NCBI GenBank assembly: GCA_003988855.1
Contig: QYAI01000059.1
Span: 62,001 to 126,000, forward strand
Direction: 5' to 3'
DNA from: Arachnopeziza araneosa
Taxonomy: Eukaryota > Ascomycota > Leotiomycetes > Helotiales > Arachnopezizaceae
Length of the DNA stretch: 64,000 bases
Part shown: piece by piece, positions 47,236 to 56,591 of the stretch
Position numbering within the stretch: the first letter of the stretch is position 1
Layout of the letters: the number at the start of each line of letters is the position of its first letter
Program-made: the position numbers and the translations under genes
The notes under the pieces: generated by a model
Seen by the model: only the letters and a program-made list of their open reading frames with translations
Database searches by the model: none
Told to the model about the DNA's origin: nothing

Positions 47236-48290
47236 AAAGTGTATCAATAGTTTCATTTGTTTTGGACTTTGGGAGTTGACTTTGAAAATTGGATACCACA
47301 AGGATTTGGCATAGCGAGGTGTTTGGGACGTGTATATACACACCCGCCTGTAGTTTTCTTAATAACATTGACTTGACAACTTACTTCTGCGTAACTTACC
47401 TGTTGCCTGCTGTCCTTGAATTTACTTGCGCCAGATATGCTCTACTGCCCATCCAACTTAAATATCTTACAAAAATGGTGTTTTCCTTTTTCCTCCCTTC
47501 TGAGAACATATCTGGCAATTACTCACACGACTCTTCTCTATTCAAAGTAACTCCTATCTAGACATCTTGAAATTCAAAACCTACTTTATTCAATCTAAAC
47601 TCCATTTACGTGTACCATCTTTTCCCTCTCTTTGCTTCTCCCAGCAAGTGTCAATCGCCACTCGTCGTCCCATCCGAACTTGATAGCTAATCTCGCAGTG
47701 TTTTAACATAAACAAAAATATAAAAAATGCTTCTGTCCTCCGGACCGATCTTTTCGGGGTAATTTTTCCTTTGGCCAGTTCTCCGTGTTGCACGTAGTTT
47801 TGTCGTTGCGATATCCAAAGCCGGGTTCTTGTGCTGAAAGGTGCGTGCTTGTTCACGTCGTCCTACACAGAGACGTCTTCCGTGATCTGATTGATATCCG
47901 CTCAAAATCTTCTTGTGATGTTCTCTTTCGAGAGTATTTGCCTTTCAGTGAGCTCCTCTTGCAGGTTCGGCCTCTATGTGTTGAGGCTGATAAGTATGGA
48001 AATATTCTTGCGAGCCAAAATGTGAAAACAAGACGGTTGGAAGGCACGTTTTGCGGCTTAGGGCTAAAGTAGGTAATGGGCACATAAGCAGAACTGACTC
48101 TGACCGGATAAAGTAATTTAACCAGTTAGAAAGCAAGAGCACCAAAAGATACAGAGTTGTCAATGTCAAAGAAGCAAAGGAATAATGGTAGCAAAGACAT
48201 TGTATTTTTGACTCCACAACCGTCACTTGCTCCCAATCTCCGGTTTGTCTGTTATTCCCTAAATATTTCATTCGATCCCAAAAAGTTCGC
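47236..48290. other. Intergenic between convergent genes
   Basis: This holds the 3' flanks of the sugar-porter and ARP2 genes. Overlapping short open frames at 47590-48080 on both strands have no recognisable domain, and no splice chain could be built. Confidence 0.4.
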
Positions 48291-49610
48291 TTATCTCGGG
48301 CCCAACTTATCTAAAGCAGTCTTCCCCTGCTCTTCCCACTCCGCCTTAGATATCCACATGTTCTCCTTGTCTGCCATGATATTGGCTAGCACGGCTCCAC
48401 CCAAGAACACCATATGTCTCCTCCTAGGTGGATCCTCAATCCTAACCTTAAATTTTGATAATCGTTCTGGATTTCCTCCCAAGACCTTCGTAAGCCACAA
48501 TTGCTTCAACTCCTTCTCCAGTCTTGAAGGTAGACCAGGGTACATTGAGCTACCCCCAGACAGGACAATGGCTTTGTAAAGTGAAGAGCGTACATCCACC
48601 GCAGCAGACTGGATGGTATTAAAGAGGAATTCGGCGATGCCAGGTTGTTCCACATCCACGAGGTGAGGTTGAAATAGACATTCAGGGGCTTCGAATCGTT
48701 CACTGCCAACACGAATCACTCGACCATCTGGTAGAGTGTAACTCTCCACTAGAACAGTAGTATCTTCACTCAACCGTTTGTCGAGATCTAGATCGTAAGA
48801 AACGTAGCATAACTTCTCTTTGATTTGCCTGACAGTTTCAAAATCGGCGGTTCGGTTAAGTGCATAGCCACGACGAAGGAGAAGCGCGATGAGGTTTCGA
48901 GTGACATCTCGACCGGCAACATCGAGGCGACGGGTGAGGTGGTTGAGAACAACAGATTCATAGACAGGAACGATATGGGTAACGCCATCGCCAGAATCGA
49001 CAACCACTCCGGAACTCAGACCTAAGACTGTCAGCATTTCTCCCCCGAGCTATTAGATGTGCTTGCCCTGCGCGTAAAGTGCCAAAACTGCCTGAATAGC
49101 CACATAAACTCCTCCGAATTGATATCTTTCGAACATGACCTCACACATCTGCTCCCTATTTCTCAACGGATTCATCGGAGGCTCAGTAAGCAATATCTTT
49201 CTGCCTGTGGTATCAACCTTCATCTTCTCGTAGAAGGTGTAATCCCATAGATGCTGCATATCGTCCCACTTCTTCACAATACCGTTCTCCATGGGGTAGG
49301 AAACCTGTAGCATAGTGCGCGCAGCGGCTGCTTCATCCCCGCACATAATGTCCTTGATGACGAGGCCATCATTCCCCTTTTCTTCGGAACGGAGAATTGG
49401 TCGGCCTACAATCGAAGGATATTGAAATTCAGGAAAGTTCTTCAAAAGAAGTAGGTCAGTGAAGGTCCGGAAGTAGGGAGGTAGGCGCATACCTGTGCTG
49501 CATATCCAACCTTGAGGAATCCAGTCCCTCCGTCCAATACTGGGATTGAAGTCAGCAAAGAAATAGGGAGTCAGTAAGAGCATCATCTGACCTATTGGAG
49601 GTTCTGACAT
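48291..49610 (-). CDS. ARP2: Actin-related protein 2 (Arp2/3 complex)
   Basis: This subunit nucleates branched actin filaments at endocytic patches. Four exons (49610-49592, 49539-49493, 49439-49067, 49021-48291) give 389 residues, the normal length. The N-terminus is MSEPPIVLDGGTGFLKVGYA, spread over a 19-nt and a 47-nt exon. Actin-fold blocks are YPSIVGRPILR, IMCGDEA, YPMENGIVKKWDDM, ILLTEPPMNP, VVVDSGDGVTHIVPV and VLSGGSSMYPG. The third intron (49066-49022, 45 nt) uses a GC donor (G|GCAAGC) with a CTGAC branch and TAG acceptor; no GT donor nearby restores the conserved LYAQGLSSGVVVDSG junction. The first donor is GTCAGA. Confidence 0.96.
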
Positions 49611-49807
49611 TTCGAGGACAACTTTTGTTGTGGCGGTCTTGATCGTGTGTTGAAGATGGTGGGGGAGTTGACGAGTTGGGTGACGTTCAATCCGGGCAAC
49701 GTAGCGAGCTTTGTTCCCCACCAACGAGGCTGACAAGACTTCGTATCAAAAAAGCCTCACAATTTCCTTTTTGGGCCATAATTCAGCGACACACATAATA
49801 ATTCAAT
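49611..49807. promoter_or_regulatory. Compact divergent promoter, ARP2 and racemase gene
   Basis: Only 197 bp separate the two start codons, so the two genes must share a promoter region or have overlapping promoters. Confidence 0.6.
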
Positions 49808-50572
49808 ATGGCCATCAGAAAGATCCTTGTCATCAATCCGAACTCTTCAAAATCTATGACTGATTCCCTGGATGTTCTCATCAGCGATTTCACTCGAGAA
49901 CTTCCTAGCTCAACTCAAATCGATACATATACGGCTCCTTCTGGTCCACCGAGCATCAATAACGAGGATGACGCCGCTGAATCAGCAAATGTTGTCATGG
50001 CAGACCTGTTACCTAAATTTGGCGATTATGATGCATATTTGGTGGCCTGCTACAGCGTTCATCCTTTGGTTGGCATACTTAGACAAGAATTACCTCCACA
50101 TGTCCACGTGACGGGAATATTTGAAGCCAGCATTTCAATTGCAATGGCTTTGTTACCTCTACATGCAACCGCGAGCTTCGGGATTGTTAGTACGGGTACT
50201 TACTGGAAGAAAGCTTTGTCGGATGGCGTGCAAAAATTCTTTGGTTGCGAAGATTCTGCAAAAACCAGTAAATTTAAGGGTGTTGAAACCACTGGGTTGA
50301 ACGCTATCGATTTACATACTGCAGATGCTGATTTAGTGAAACTGAAGATGAAAGAAGCAACAAAGAGGCTGGTCCAAGACAGAGATGTGAAAGTTATTTG
50401 CTTAGGCTGTGCTGGGATGGCGGGTTTGGATGGGATCGTTGACGAAGCTATATCAGAGGAATTGGGTAACGAAGCAATATATGTTCATGTATTGGACGGA
50501 GTGAAAGCAGGGATTAGCTTGCTAGAAGGATTGCTGAGAGCCTTGCCTGGAAAGCCACGAGAGAAGAACTGA
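49808..50572 (+). CDS. Asp/Glu/hydantoin racemase family protein (DCG1-like)
   Basis: This single-exon gene encodes 254 residues of the Asp/Glu racemase superfamily, hydantoin-racemase branch; the yeast relative is DCG1. These are cytosolic cofactor-independent racemases or related enzymes using two cysteines. Here the N-terminal strand reads RKILVINPNSSKSMTD, the first cysteine is in DAYLVACYSVHPL near residue 81, and the second is in VICLGCAGMAGLDG near residue 201. GIFEASISIAMALLP and GIVSTGTYW are family blocks. In yeast the relative belongs to a nitrogen-regulated allantoin-type set, so a role in nitrogen salvage is possible. The substrate is not established. Confidence 0.93.
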   Translation: MAIRKILVINPNSSKSMTDSLDVLISDFTRELPSSTQIDTYTAPSGPPSINNEDDAAESANVVMADLLPKFGDYDAYLVACYSVHPLVGILRQELPPHVHVTGIFEASISIAMALLPLHATASFGIVSTGTYWKKALSDGVQKFFGCEDSAKTSKFKGVETTGLNAIDLHTADADLVKLKMKEATKRLVQDRDVKVICLGCAGMAGLDGIVDEAISEELGNEAIYVHVLDGVKAGISLLEGLLRALPGKPREKN

Positions 50573-51200
50573 GAGGGATTCGATATAGCTTTGGCCAAAA
50601 GAAATATTTTCAGAAAGAAGGCCCCCAATCAAACCTATCTGCCTACTGCTTCTGCTGGTTTAGTTCACCCTCCATCCCTAGAAGACTCAGCCTTTACTTC
50701 TAGTTGTACCTTTGCTGCCCGACACGGATTGTTTCTGTGAAAATGCCATTCTAATAAAGCTAAAAATACCTATAAAACAACCAGTGTATGGGATGATGAT
50801 TCAGTGAAGTAGGTTTGCCAGAATTATGTCCGCAGTTATGGTGAATCTTATCCCGATCGCAACATATTCCAATATGCAAACCGTCCATCTTGATACCAGC
50901 CAAGATATGTTGCGATTGATATATAAACACATAGCTGCAGTCGAACAAGGTCAGAGAAGGTGGAAAACATTGTCCAGTCAGCATGCTGTGCAATATGTCT
51001 GTATTTCCAAACTAATTCGTCTCACAGAAAGCACAAAGACTCAGCCAGCAAATGCGTTCCTGCATTAATGCACCAGTGTACCATATGAACGTAATATCAC
51101 TATTCTGCGCCTTTAACTGAACTTGCGGATGCGAAGATTCTTGCTTGAATCAATAAGCTTGCATGCTCGTCATATTTACAAATGCCCAACCTTCGAGGCC
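50573..51200. other. Intergenic
   Basis: This holds the 3' flanks of the racemase gene and of NDUFB7. An 80-codon open frame at 50826-51068 has no recognisable domain. Confidence 0.4.
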
Positions 51201-51617
51201 TCAATTGCTTCTGACACCGCCCTTCGCAGCCCTCAATTCATCCATTTTTGCCACTCGCTTCTTGAATTCCTCGTATTGGCATTTCTCGTAGCTATGTCTC
51301 TCTGTCTGTTGGTGCCCACTGTTAGCCTTTGTGTTGCTGTTGGATTCCCATGTTCTTCGTCAACTCTCCAAAGCTATCACTCACCTCGCATTTCCATGGT
51401 AGATAATATTCCTCGTATCGGCATCGATTAAGCGGTATCAGAAGGTTGGCACAGCTGTCACGGTATGGTATCGGGAGTCTTGCAGCACTCATCTCTTCTC
51501 TCGTTGCAGCTTTCAGATGTTAGCTGGATCAATTGAAGGGGAATTTAGAAGATGCTGACGAGGAGGAGTGGAGTGTCCAAGCCCTACGGCTGATTTGACC
51601 GCCTCGGTGACTGTCAT
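51201..51617 (-). CDS. NDUFB7: NADH:ubiquinone oxidoreductase (complex I) subunit NDUFB7/B18
   Basis: This is an accessory subunit of mitochondrial complex I on the intermembrane-space side. Three small exons (51617-51560, 51509-51385, 51305-51201) give 95 residues. The twin-CX9C-type region is clear: RDSCANLLIPLNRCRYEEYY then LPWKCE, joined to TERHSYEKCQYEEFKKRV, followed by a basic tail ending GGVRSN. ATREEMSAARLP before it is also typical of fungal homologues. The second intron (79 nt) has a GTGAGT donor. The first intron uses a GTCAGC donor with a CTAAC branch, so the first 19 residues (from MTVTEAV) are the least certain part. Each exon is short, so the gene is easy to miss in simple frame searches. 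Confidence 0.9.
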
Positions 51618-52266
51618 GACTGTGATTGACAGGTTTGCGGGGCTGAGCGAGTGGTAAGCTTGTAATGAGGTCGAGAAGGTGAAGTTCTTAGCGTGTTTCT
51701 GACTAAGCGAGCATCTGCGAAGTGAAGCTTTGAGCTACAAACTAAATTTTTGCGCCGATTCAGACTCAAGTCTCCAGACGCACTACTATCTAGTCGCAGC
51801 GTCCTTGGTTTTCAAACCATGGCATCTTGCACGTGTTATTCGCAATAGGTCTATCAAAGACCTACGATAGCCCAGCTCTTGCGAATCCATCACTACGACA
51901 TCTACATCGGTAGTAAGTATATCTTCCTGCACTGCCTAAGTCAAGCCCGGTGGCATCTTATTTGATTTTATCTTTATTCGTGAACTTTATCTTCTCTCAA
52001 ACCAATCAATTATTTCCCGTCTCGATGCGGGGTGCATGAGAGATGCTTGAATCGACTCTACGTCCACTTCGCGTGGAAGGATTATTTCAATACTCATGTG
52101 GAGTTGAATAATTGTTGCTGGATAAGTATGAAATTTAATTTCACTGTACTCAATTGGATAACTGTTCTAGATATAAGCATGCTCGTTCTCAGCTTTCCTT
52201 TCATTTGCTTGTTCAACCAAAAAACGAGCTTCAGTCAGCTTGCTGCATATCTTCTTTACGATCATC
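51618..52266. other. Intergenic
   Basis: This holds the upstream flank of NDUFB7 and of the broken cupin gene. Open frames near 52032-52316 have no signature. Confidence 0.4.
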
Positions 52267-53300
52267 ATGAAGATCAAGCGATTTGCTCATGCTTTGCTTA
52301 TAAATTATGTTTTTAGCTTGCAATTCAAACCTCCAGCAGGCAACGCCACCGGCCTCGTCGTATACAACACTCCTCAGACAGTAAGGCCATACGTCCTCCC
52401 CAAAGGCTATGGCTTATCTCAAGGCCAAGGTGATGGTGCAAACATTTATGCTGTTACTGGGAACTCCTCAGGCAATGCATTTTGCTTGCTGATCACCAAT
52501 AGTGCAGGGTATGGGATGGTTCCCGGCGCTTTCTTTCCTCATGTGCACATGAAAACCTATGAAAACTTCTACGTTTCCAAAAGTAGAGTTCAGCTTTGGG
52601 GACAAAATTGGGACAAAATTGGGATGACTACAAGGCGAATAAATCAATTCAGCAGACTCGGATTCTCACTCAAGGTGATATTGGCACTATCCCAAACAAT
52701 ACCATTCACACTTTTCAATTGATCGACCCAGGCACATCACTGACTGATATGCTTGTTCCTGGAGGATTTGAGGAGCTTTTCTTCGCTATGGTACGAAATG
52801 TCTCCATGATTACAGATGAAAAAGCAATGGAATCCTACGATGTTTATTCGACGCTTACTTTTGTGCCACGAACTGACGTCATCAACCAAGAAGGTGGAAG
52901 TGGCAATTGGCACGATGGCACTAATAACCTCAATGGTTCACCAAACTAATTGGGATGGATTGCTAAGAACTTCGGCCCTAAATATCTCAACAGTCAATAC
53001 GGCTACTATCAGATCATTGCCACTTTAATCACTAAAACTGAGAGCGATAAACGATTCACACAAGGAACCATCACCATGAGCCCCAAGCTTGATAACCAAA
53101 CAATTCCTGTCATTACTATCTCTCAACCTTTAGCCTTTCAGATGGAAGAAGGAATGCTCAGAGTCCACGTCGGTGGCGAGGGGGTTGACATCATTCAAGG
53201 CGATGTCTTCTTCTTGCCTGCCAACACACCATTTAGCTACTATGCCAAGGCACAATTCACCAAATCCATGTATGTAAGCAAAGGAGTTGATGGTTATTGA
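52267..53300 (+). pseudogene. Quercetin 2,3-dioxygenase-like bicupin, frameshifted
   Basis: The first cupin is recognisable: TGLVVYNTPQTVRPYVLPKG, then FFPHVHMKTYENFYVSKSRV, which carries the metal-site His-x-His and Glu of the quercetinase family. The second cupin follows (SGYYQI-like NSQYGYYQIIATL, ISQPLAFQMEEGMLRVHV, GDVFFLPANTPFSYYA). Between them an exact tandem duplication of 11 bp (GGGACAAAATT, 52599-52620) shifts the frame. The shifted frame continues as family-like sequence (ILTQGDIGTIPNNTIHTFQL) to an in-frame TAA at 52947-52949, after which homology resumes. The C-terminus is short and no convincing secretion signal precedes the domain. Enzymes of this type open the flavonol ring and are secreted by fungi. 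As written the gene is broken. Confidence 0.85.
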
Positions 53301-54947
53301 TGGCATGCTCCTGAAAAATAGCATTTCGTGGAATTCAGCATTCTATCCTGTAAACACTGGAGTGGTCACTATCACCTCACTGTCCAGGAGGGAGAGGAAA
53401 TTTGAAAAGAAGCTTGTTGGCGTGCGGCTCTGATAGAGCGCAGAAGTATTCTATTTTAAGATCAGACTTGCATCTGATGCCCGAAATCCATAGCTCTTAA
53501 AGGTCCTCCACGGAGAGTGGGTGTCAAATTACCGAACTTAAGTCCATGAACTATTGACTGCTTTGTTTCATCTTTCAATTCTTTCTTGAATGATATCAAT
53601 GGTGCTTGAAATCCACCAGCCACTACAGAAGAGCCAGGCCTTTACTTCAATCTTCAAGATTTCTTCTTTGATCCATATTGATTGGAGCCTTCGTCTCTGC
53701 TGTAAGTGTTTGGTAATCCTTGCTTCGCGGACTTAATGCCAGTCAAACCAAAATCGCTCCTAGAAGCCGTAAGCTGTATGAAACGAGCCCAGACTCATGT
53801 TTGCGTGAATCTTAAATTTATTATAGTCAATCATGTACGTTGATTATTGAAACAGAAAGATCCTGATTACCATGTTACCGTCAGGTCCCCAAGACCTGCT
53901 AGACGTAAACAGGAACTCTTCCAACCTTTCAGGCCCTCTACTTTTCTCTTTGTCAGCATTCAGGAACACCTCTGTTACCGAATTATCAAGCAGAGTTAGG
54001 ACTCGGCGCCCTAGAATGCTTCTAGAAAACACCTCTTTCGAAAATAAGACGTGTTTTTCTGTACCGTATATTTTGTGCATTAGCGTGACGCCCGTATTAG
54101 GGACTACGTCTCGTTTTCGGATTCTGAGAACTAGCTCCGGCAGGCACAGCCGAGCGAGCAATAACATAACCAGGGCCAGGTGGCAAACACCTGGATAGGG
54201 AAAATGAAAGTCCACTGTTTGCGGGACTGTATGATTCATAATAGGAGTGGATATACTGCACCGCGGATCTTGATCCCGACGCTGAGAGCGGGATGAACAT
54301 CGAGGGCCGTGCCAAAAGTTCTTGCTGCGCAGCAAGCGAAGAAGTTCGTATCAGTGCATGCTTTATCAATAAATATTATAAGCGAGAGGGAAAGGGGTTG
54401 TGACTTATAAGCTTGCGATAAACGTCATGTATGACTTCACCTGCTGATGCTGTGGTCCGAGAATATCTAACCGTAAACTTATTTTTCTTGATCTACAATC
54501 CCTTCAAGGGGAGCGGGGTGAAAAAATAAGACATCCTCCAAATCGTAAGCATGATTGGGTTCTTTTCACTACCTTTTTCGGTTCTTCTTTATTCCCTTCT
54601 AGTGAGTTAACTTACAGCTCATGCAGCTTGGTGAATAAGCATGTTACTCCGAGAATGGTGGTGGCTGATGATGCATATCCTGTGGCTTTTTTGTTTTGGG
54701 GAGTCAGCATTGTGAAACTTTAAGTCTAGATTCGAACATTCACGACTTAATCAATTGCAGCATAGTATGTAAGCTACGAATTACATTATCCAAATCGGAA
54801 ATTTGACAGTGATTGTAGAATTCCGCCTTGAGATTTTTTGGCTATAAGTTGGCCAGACATTTCCTCAACAGTCGCATTAAGCTACCCACAGGTCTAAATT
54901 TCAGCTTCAAAAGTGATCGAGAGATATTTCTGTTAAATTAAATCACC
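53301..54947. other. Long intergenic stretch, one unassigned open frame
   Basis: A minus-strand open frame at 53844-54335 (163 codons) includes a hydrophobic stretch (LALVMLLLARLCLPELVL) and a coding-like tail (LLDNSVTEVFLNADKEKSRG). I recognise no family, and no exon chain could be built. The rest is AT-rich without features. Confidence 0.4.
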
Positions 54948-55970
54948 ATGTGTCAGCAGCCATTACCACCGTTCCCCAGCAATATCATTCCAGCCCAGCT
55001 TCTCACCATCGACTACCGCCTGCTCTACCAAAATGATGTTAAGGAACAGCAGAAACTACTCCTAGCCAGTTCAACGCAGGGATTCTTCTATCTCAAAAAC
55101 CATGGTCTCTCGCCTTCATTTCTCTTTGATCTCGGAGCTCACATATTCTCTCTGCCCACGGAGGAAAAGATGAGATATGACATGGGCAGAACAACAGGCA
55201 AATTCTTCGGTTATAGAAAAGCAGGAATTCAAATCGTCGACGATAAAGGCACGCCTGATACATCTGAAGCGTACAACATCTCCAAAGACGACCTTTTTAA
55301 GTTGACGACGCCGCAAATGAAGCACCCTTACCCAGTGTATGAAGACTACCAAGATCTTAAGAGGTTTATGGAGAAGAGCCATGGAGTAGTTACAACACTT
55401 CTAAAAGCCTTAGGAGTGTCTTTAGGTCTGGAGCCCGATACACTTCCAAACCTCCATCGTTTCGAAAGAACAGGTGGTGATCAGATTAGACTTACTCGAG
55501 CACCACCGTGTGAGGACCAGAGCAAGATCAGTTTAAGAGCACATTCCGATCTTGGCAGTGCCTCTGTCCTTTTCAATCAACTTGGCGGTCTCCAAGTTCT
55601 GAACCCGGATAGCAAGGAATGGAGATATGTGAAGCCGGTAGAGGGATGGGCGGTGGTTAACCTGGGAAGTGCGTTGGCGAAATTACTTGGCGGGAGAGTG
55701 CATGATGGGATGCATAGAGTTGTGACCGCGCCTGGAGAACAGGGGAAACTGCAGAGGCGGAGTGTGGTTTACTTCTCGAGACCGAATGGAGATGTCAAGT
55801 TGAGGAGCGTATTGCCGGGTGATGTACATGAAGAGACGGGGTTCACAGCTGATGAGTGGATTAAGAAGAATGTACTATGTTTACATACAGGGAATAATAA
55901 GGGTGAGGAGATATTGAAGAAGAACCTTGGTTTTGCTCGAGGGCATGCGCTGGGGATGACGGTTGCGTGA
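54948..55970 (+). CDS. 2-oxoglutarate/Fe(II)-dependent oxygenase, isopenicillin N synthase-like
   Basis: This single-exon gene encodes 340 residues of the non-haem iron oxygenase superfamily. The N-terminal DIOX_N-type region contains LASSTQGFFYLKNHGLS and LPTEEKMRYD. The catalytic double-stranded beta-helix has the iron ligands in LRAHSDLGSASVLF (His-x-Asp, near residue 200) and VHDGMHRVV (distal His, near residue 256), with the 2-oxoglutarate-binding Arg-x-Ser in RRSVVYFSRP. NLGSALAKLLGGRVHDG is the usual linking block. There is no secretion signal, so it is probably cytosolic. Such enzymes occur both in secondary metabolism and as orphan genes; no biosynthetic partners are nearby. The substrate is unknown. 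Confidence 0.92.
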   Translation: MCQQPLPPFPSNIIPAQLLTIDYRLLYQNDVKEQQKLLLASSTQGFFYLKNHGLSPSFLFDLGAHIFSLPTEEKMRYDMGRTTGKFFGYRKAGIQIVDDKGTPDTSEAYNISKDDLFKLTTPQMKHPYPVYEDYQDLKRFMEKSHGVVTTLLKALGVSLGLEPDTLPNLHRFERTGGDQIRLTRAPPCEDQSKISLRAHSDLGSASVLFNQLGGLQVLNPDSKEWRYVKPVEGWAVVNLGSALAKLLGGRVHDGMHRVVTAPGEQGKLQRRSVVYFSRPNGDVKLRSVLPGDVHEETGFTADEWIKKNVLCLHTGNNKGEEILKKNLGFARGHALGMTVA

Positions 55971-56591
55971 AAGTTATAAGAAGGGTCCAACATGTAAGAT
56001 AAGGATAGTAAAACTGCGCTGCTAAATAGAGTTCTGAAAATTCCTCAACCATTTCCAAAGCGAGTTCTCTAACCAGAGAAATGAAGTTGAAATCCAGATG
56101 AGTAGAGAACACGGGACTGGTAAGGTAAGCGGTAAAAAGACTGATCGGGATTGTTCATAGTTGGGAGGCTAACATGAAGTGTTGATTCTGGAATCGATTT
56201 CATTAGGTAACAAGCTGGAGTATTTTGCTTACATACACTACTCAATACCGTTCTCTTAAGTTAACTTAACTTAAGTTATGGTACCTGCGGCTTTGTCATC
56301 CGATACTTGGATGACTTCCCACGAGCGAGAGAAGAAGACAGTATAAATACGCTTGAAGTGATCCACTATGCATATCTGAGGCCCATCCATCCAATGATGC
56401 ATAAATACGATAGTAGCTGCCGTATTATTGCGCCATCGCCTAGAACGCCCAAAAGATCATCACCATGACAAATAACGCCATTCAAATGCAAATCATAAGA
56501 ATTGAGGCCCCAAGTTGATCAAAGAAGGTCGACAAGCTTACAAGACTGTTAATACGAAGCCCTCATTCATAAAGAAACATTAAAACGTCAA
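55971..56591. other. Intergenic between convergent genes, with a short palindrome
   Basis: This holds the 3' flanks of the oxygenase and MBP1 genes. A palindromic TTAA-rich motif (CTTAAG/TTAA units) lies near 56255-56278. I see no gene. Confidence 0.4.

Noticed and set aside
53844..54335. 163-codon minus-strand open frame
   Set aside because: Coding-like composition but no family, start context or exon partners recognised.
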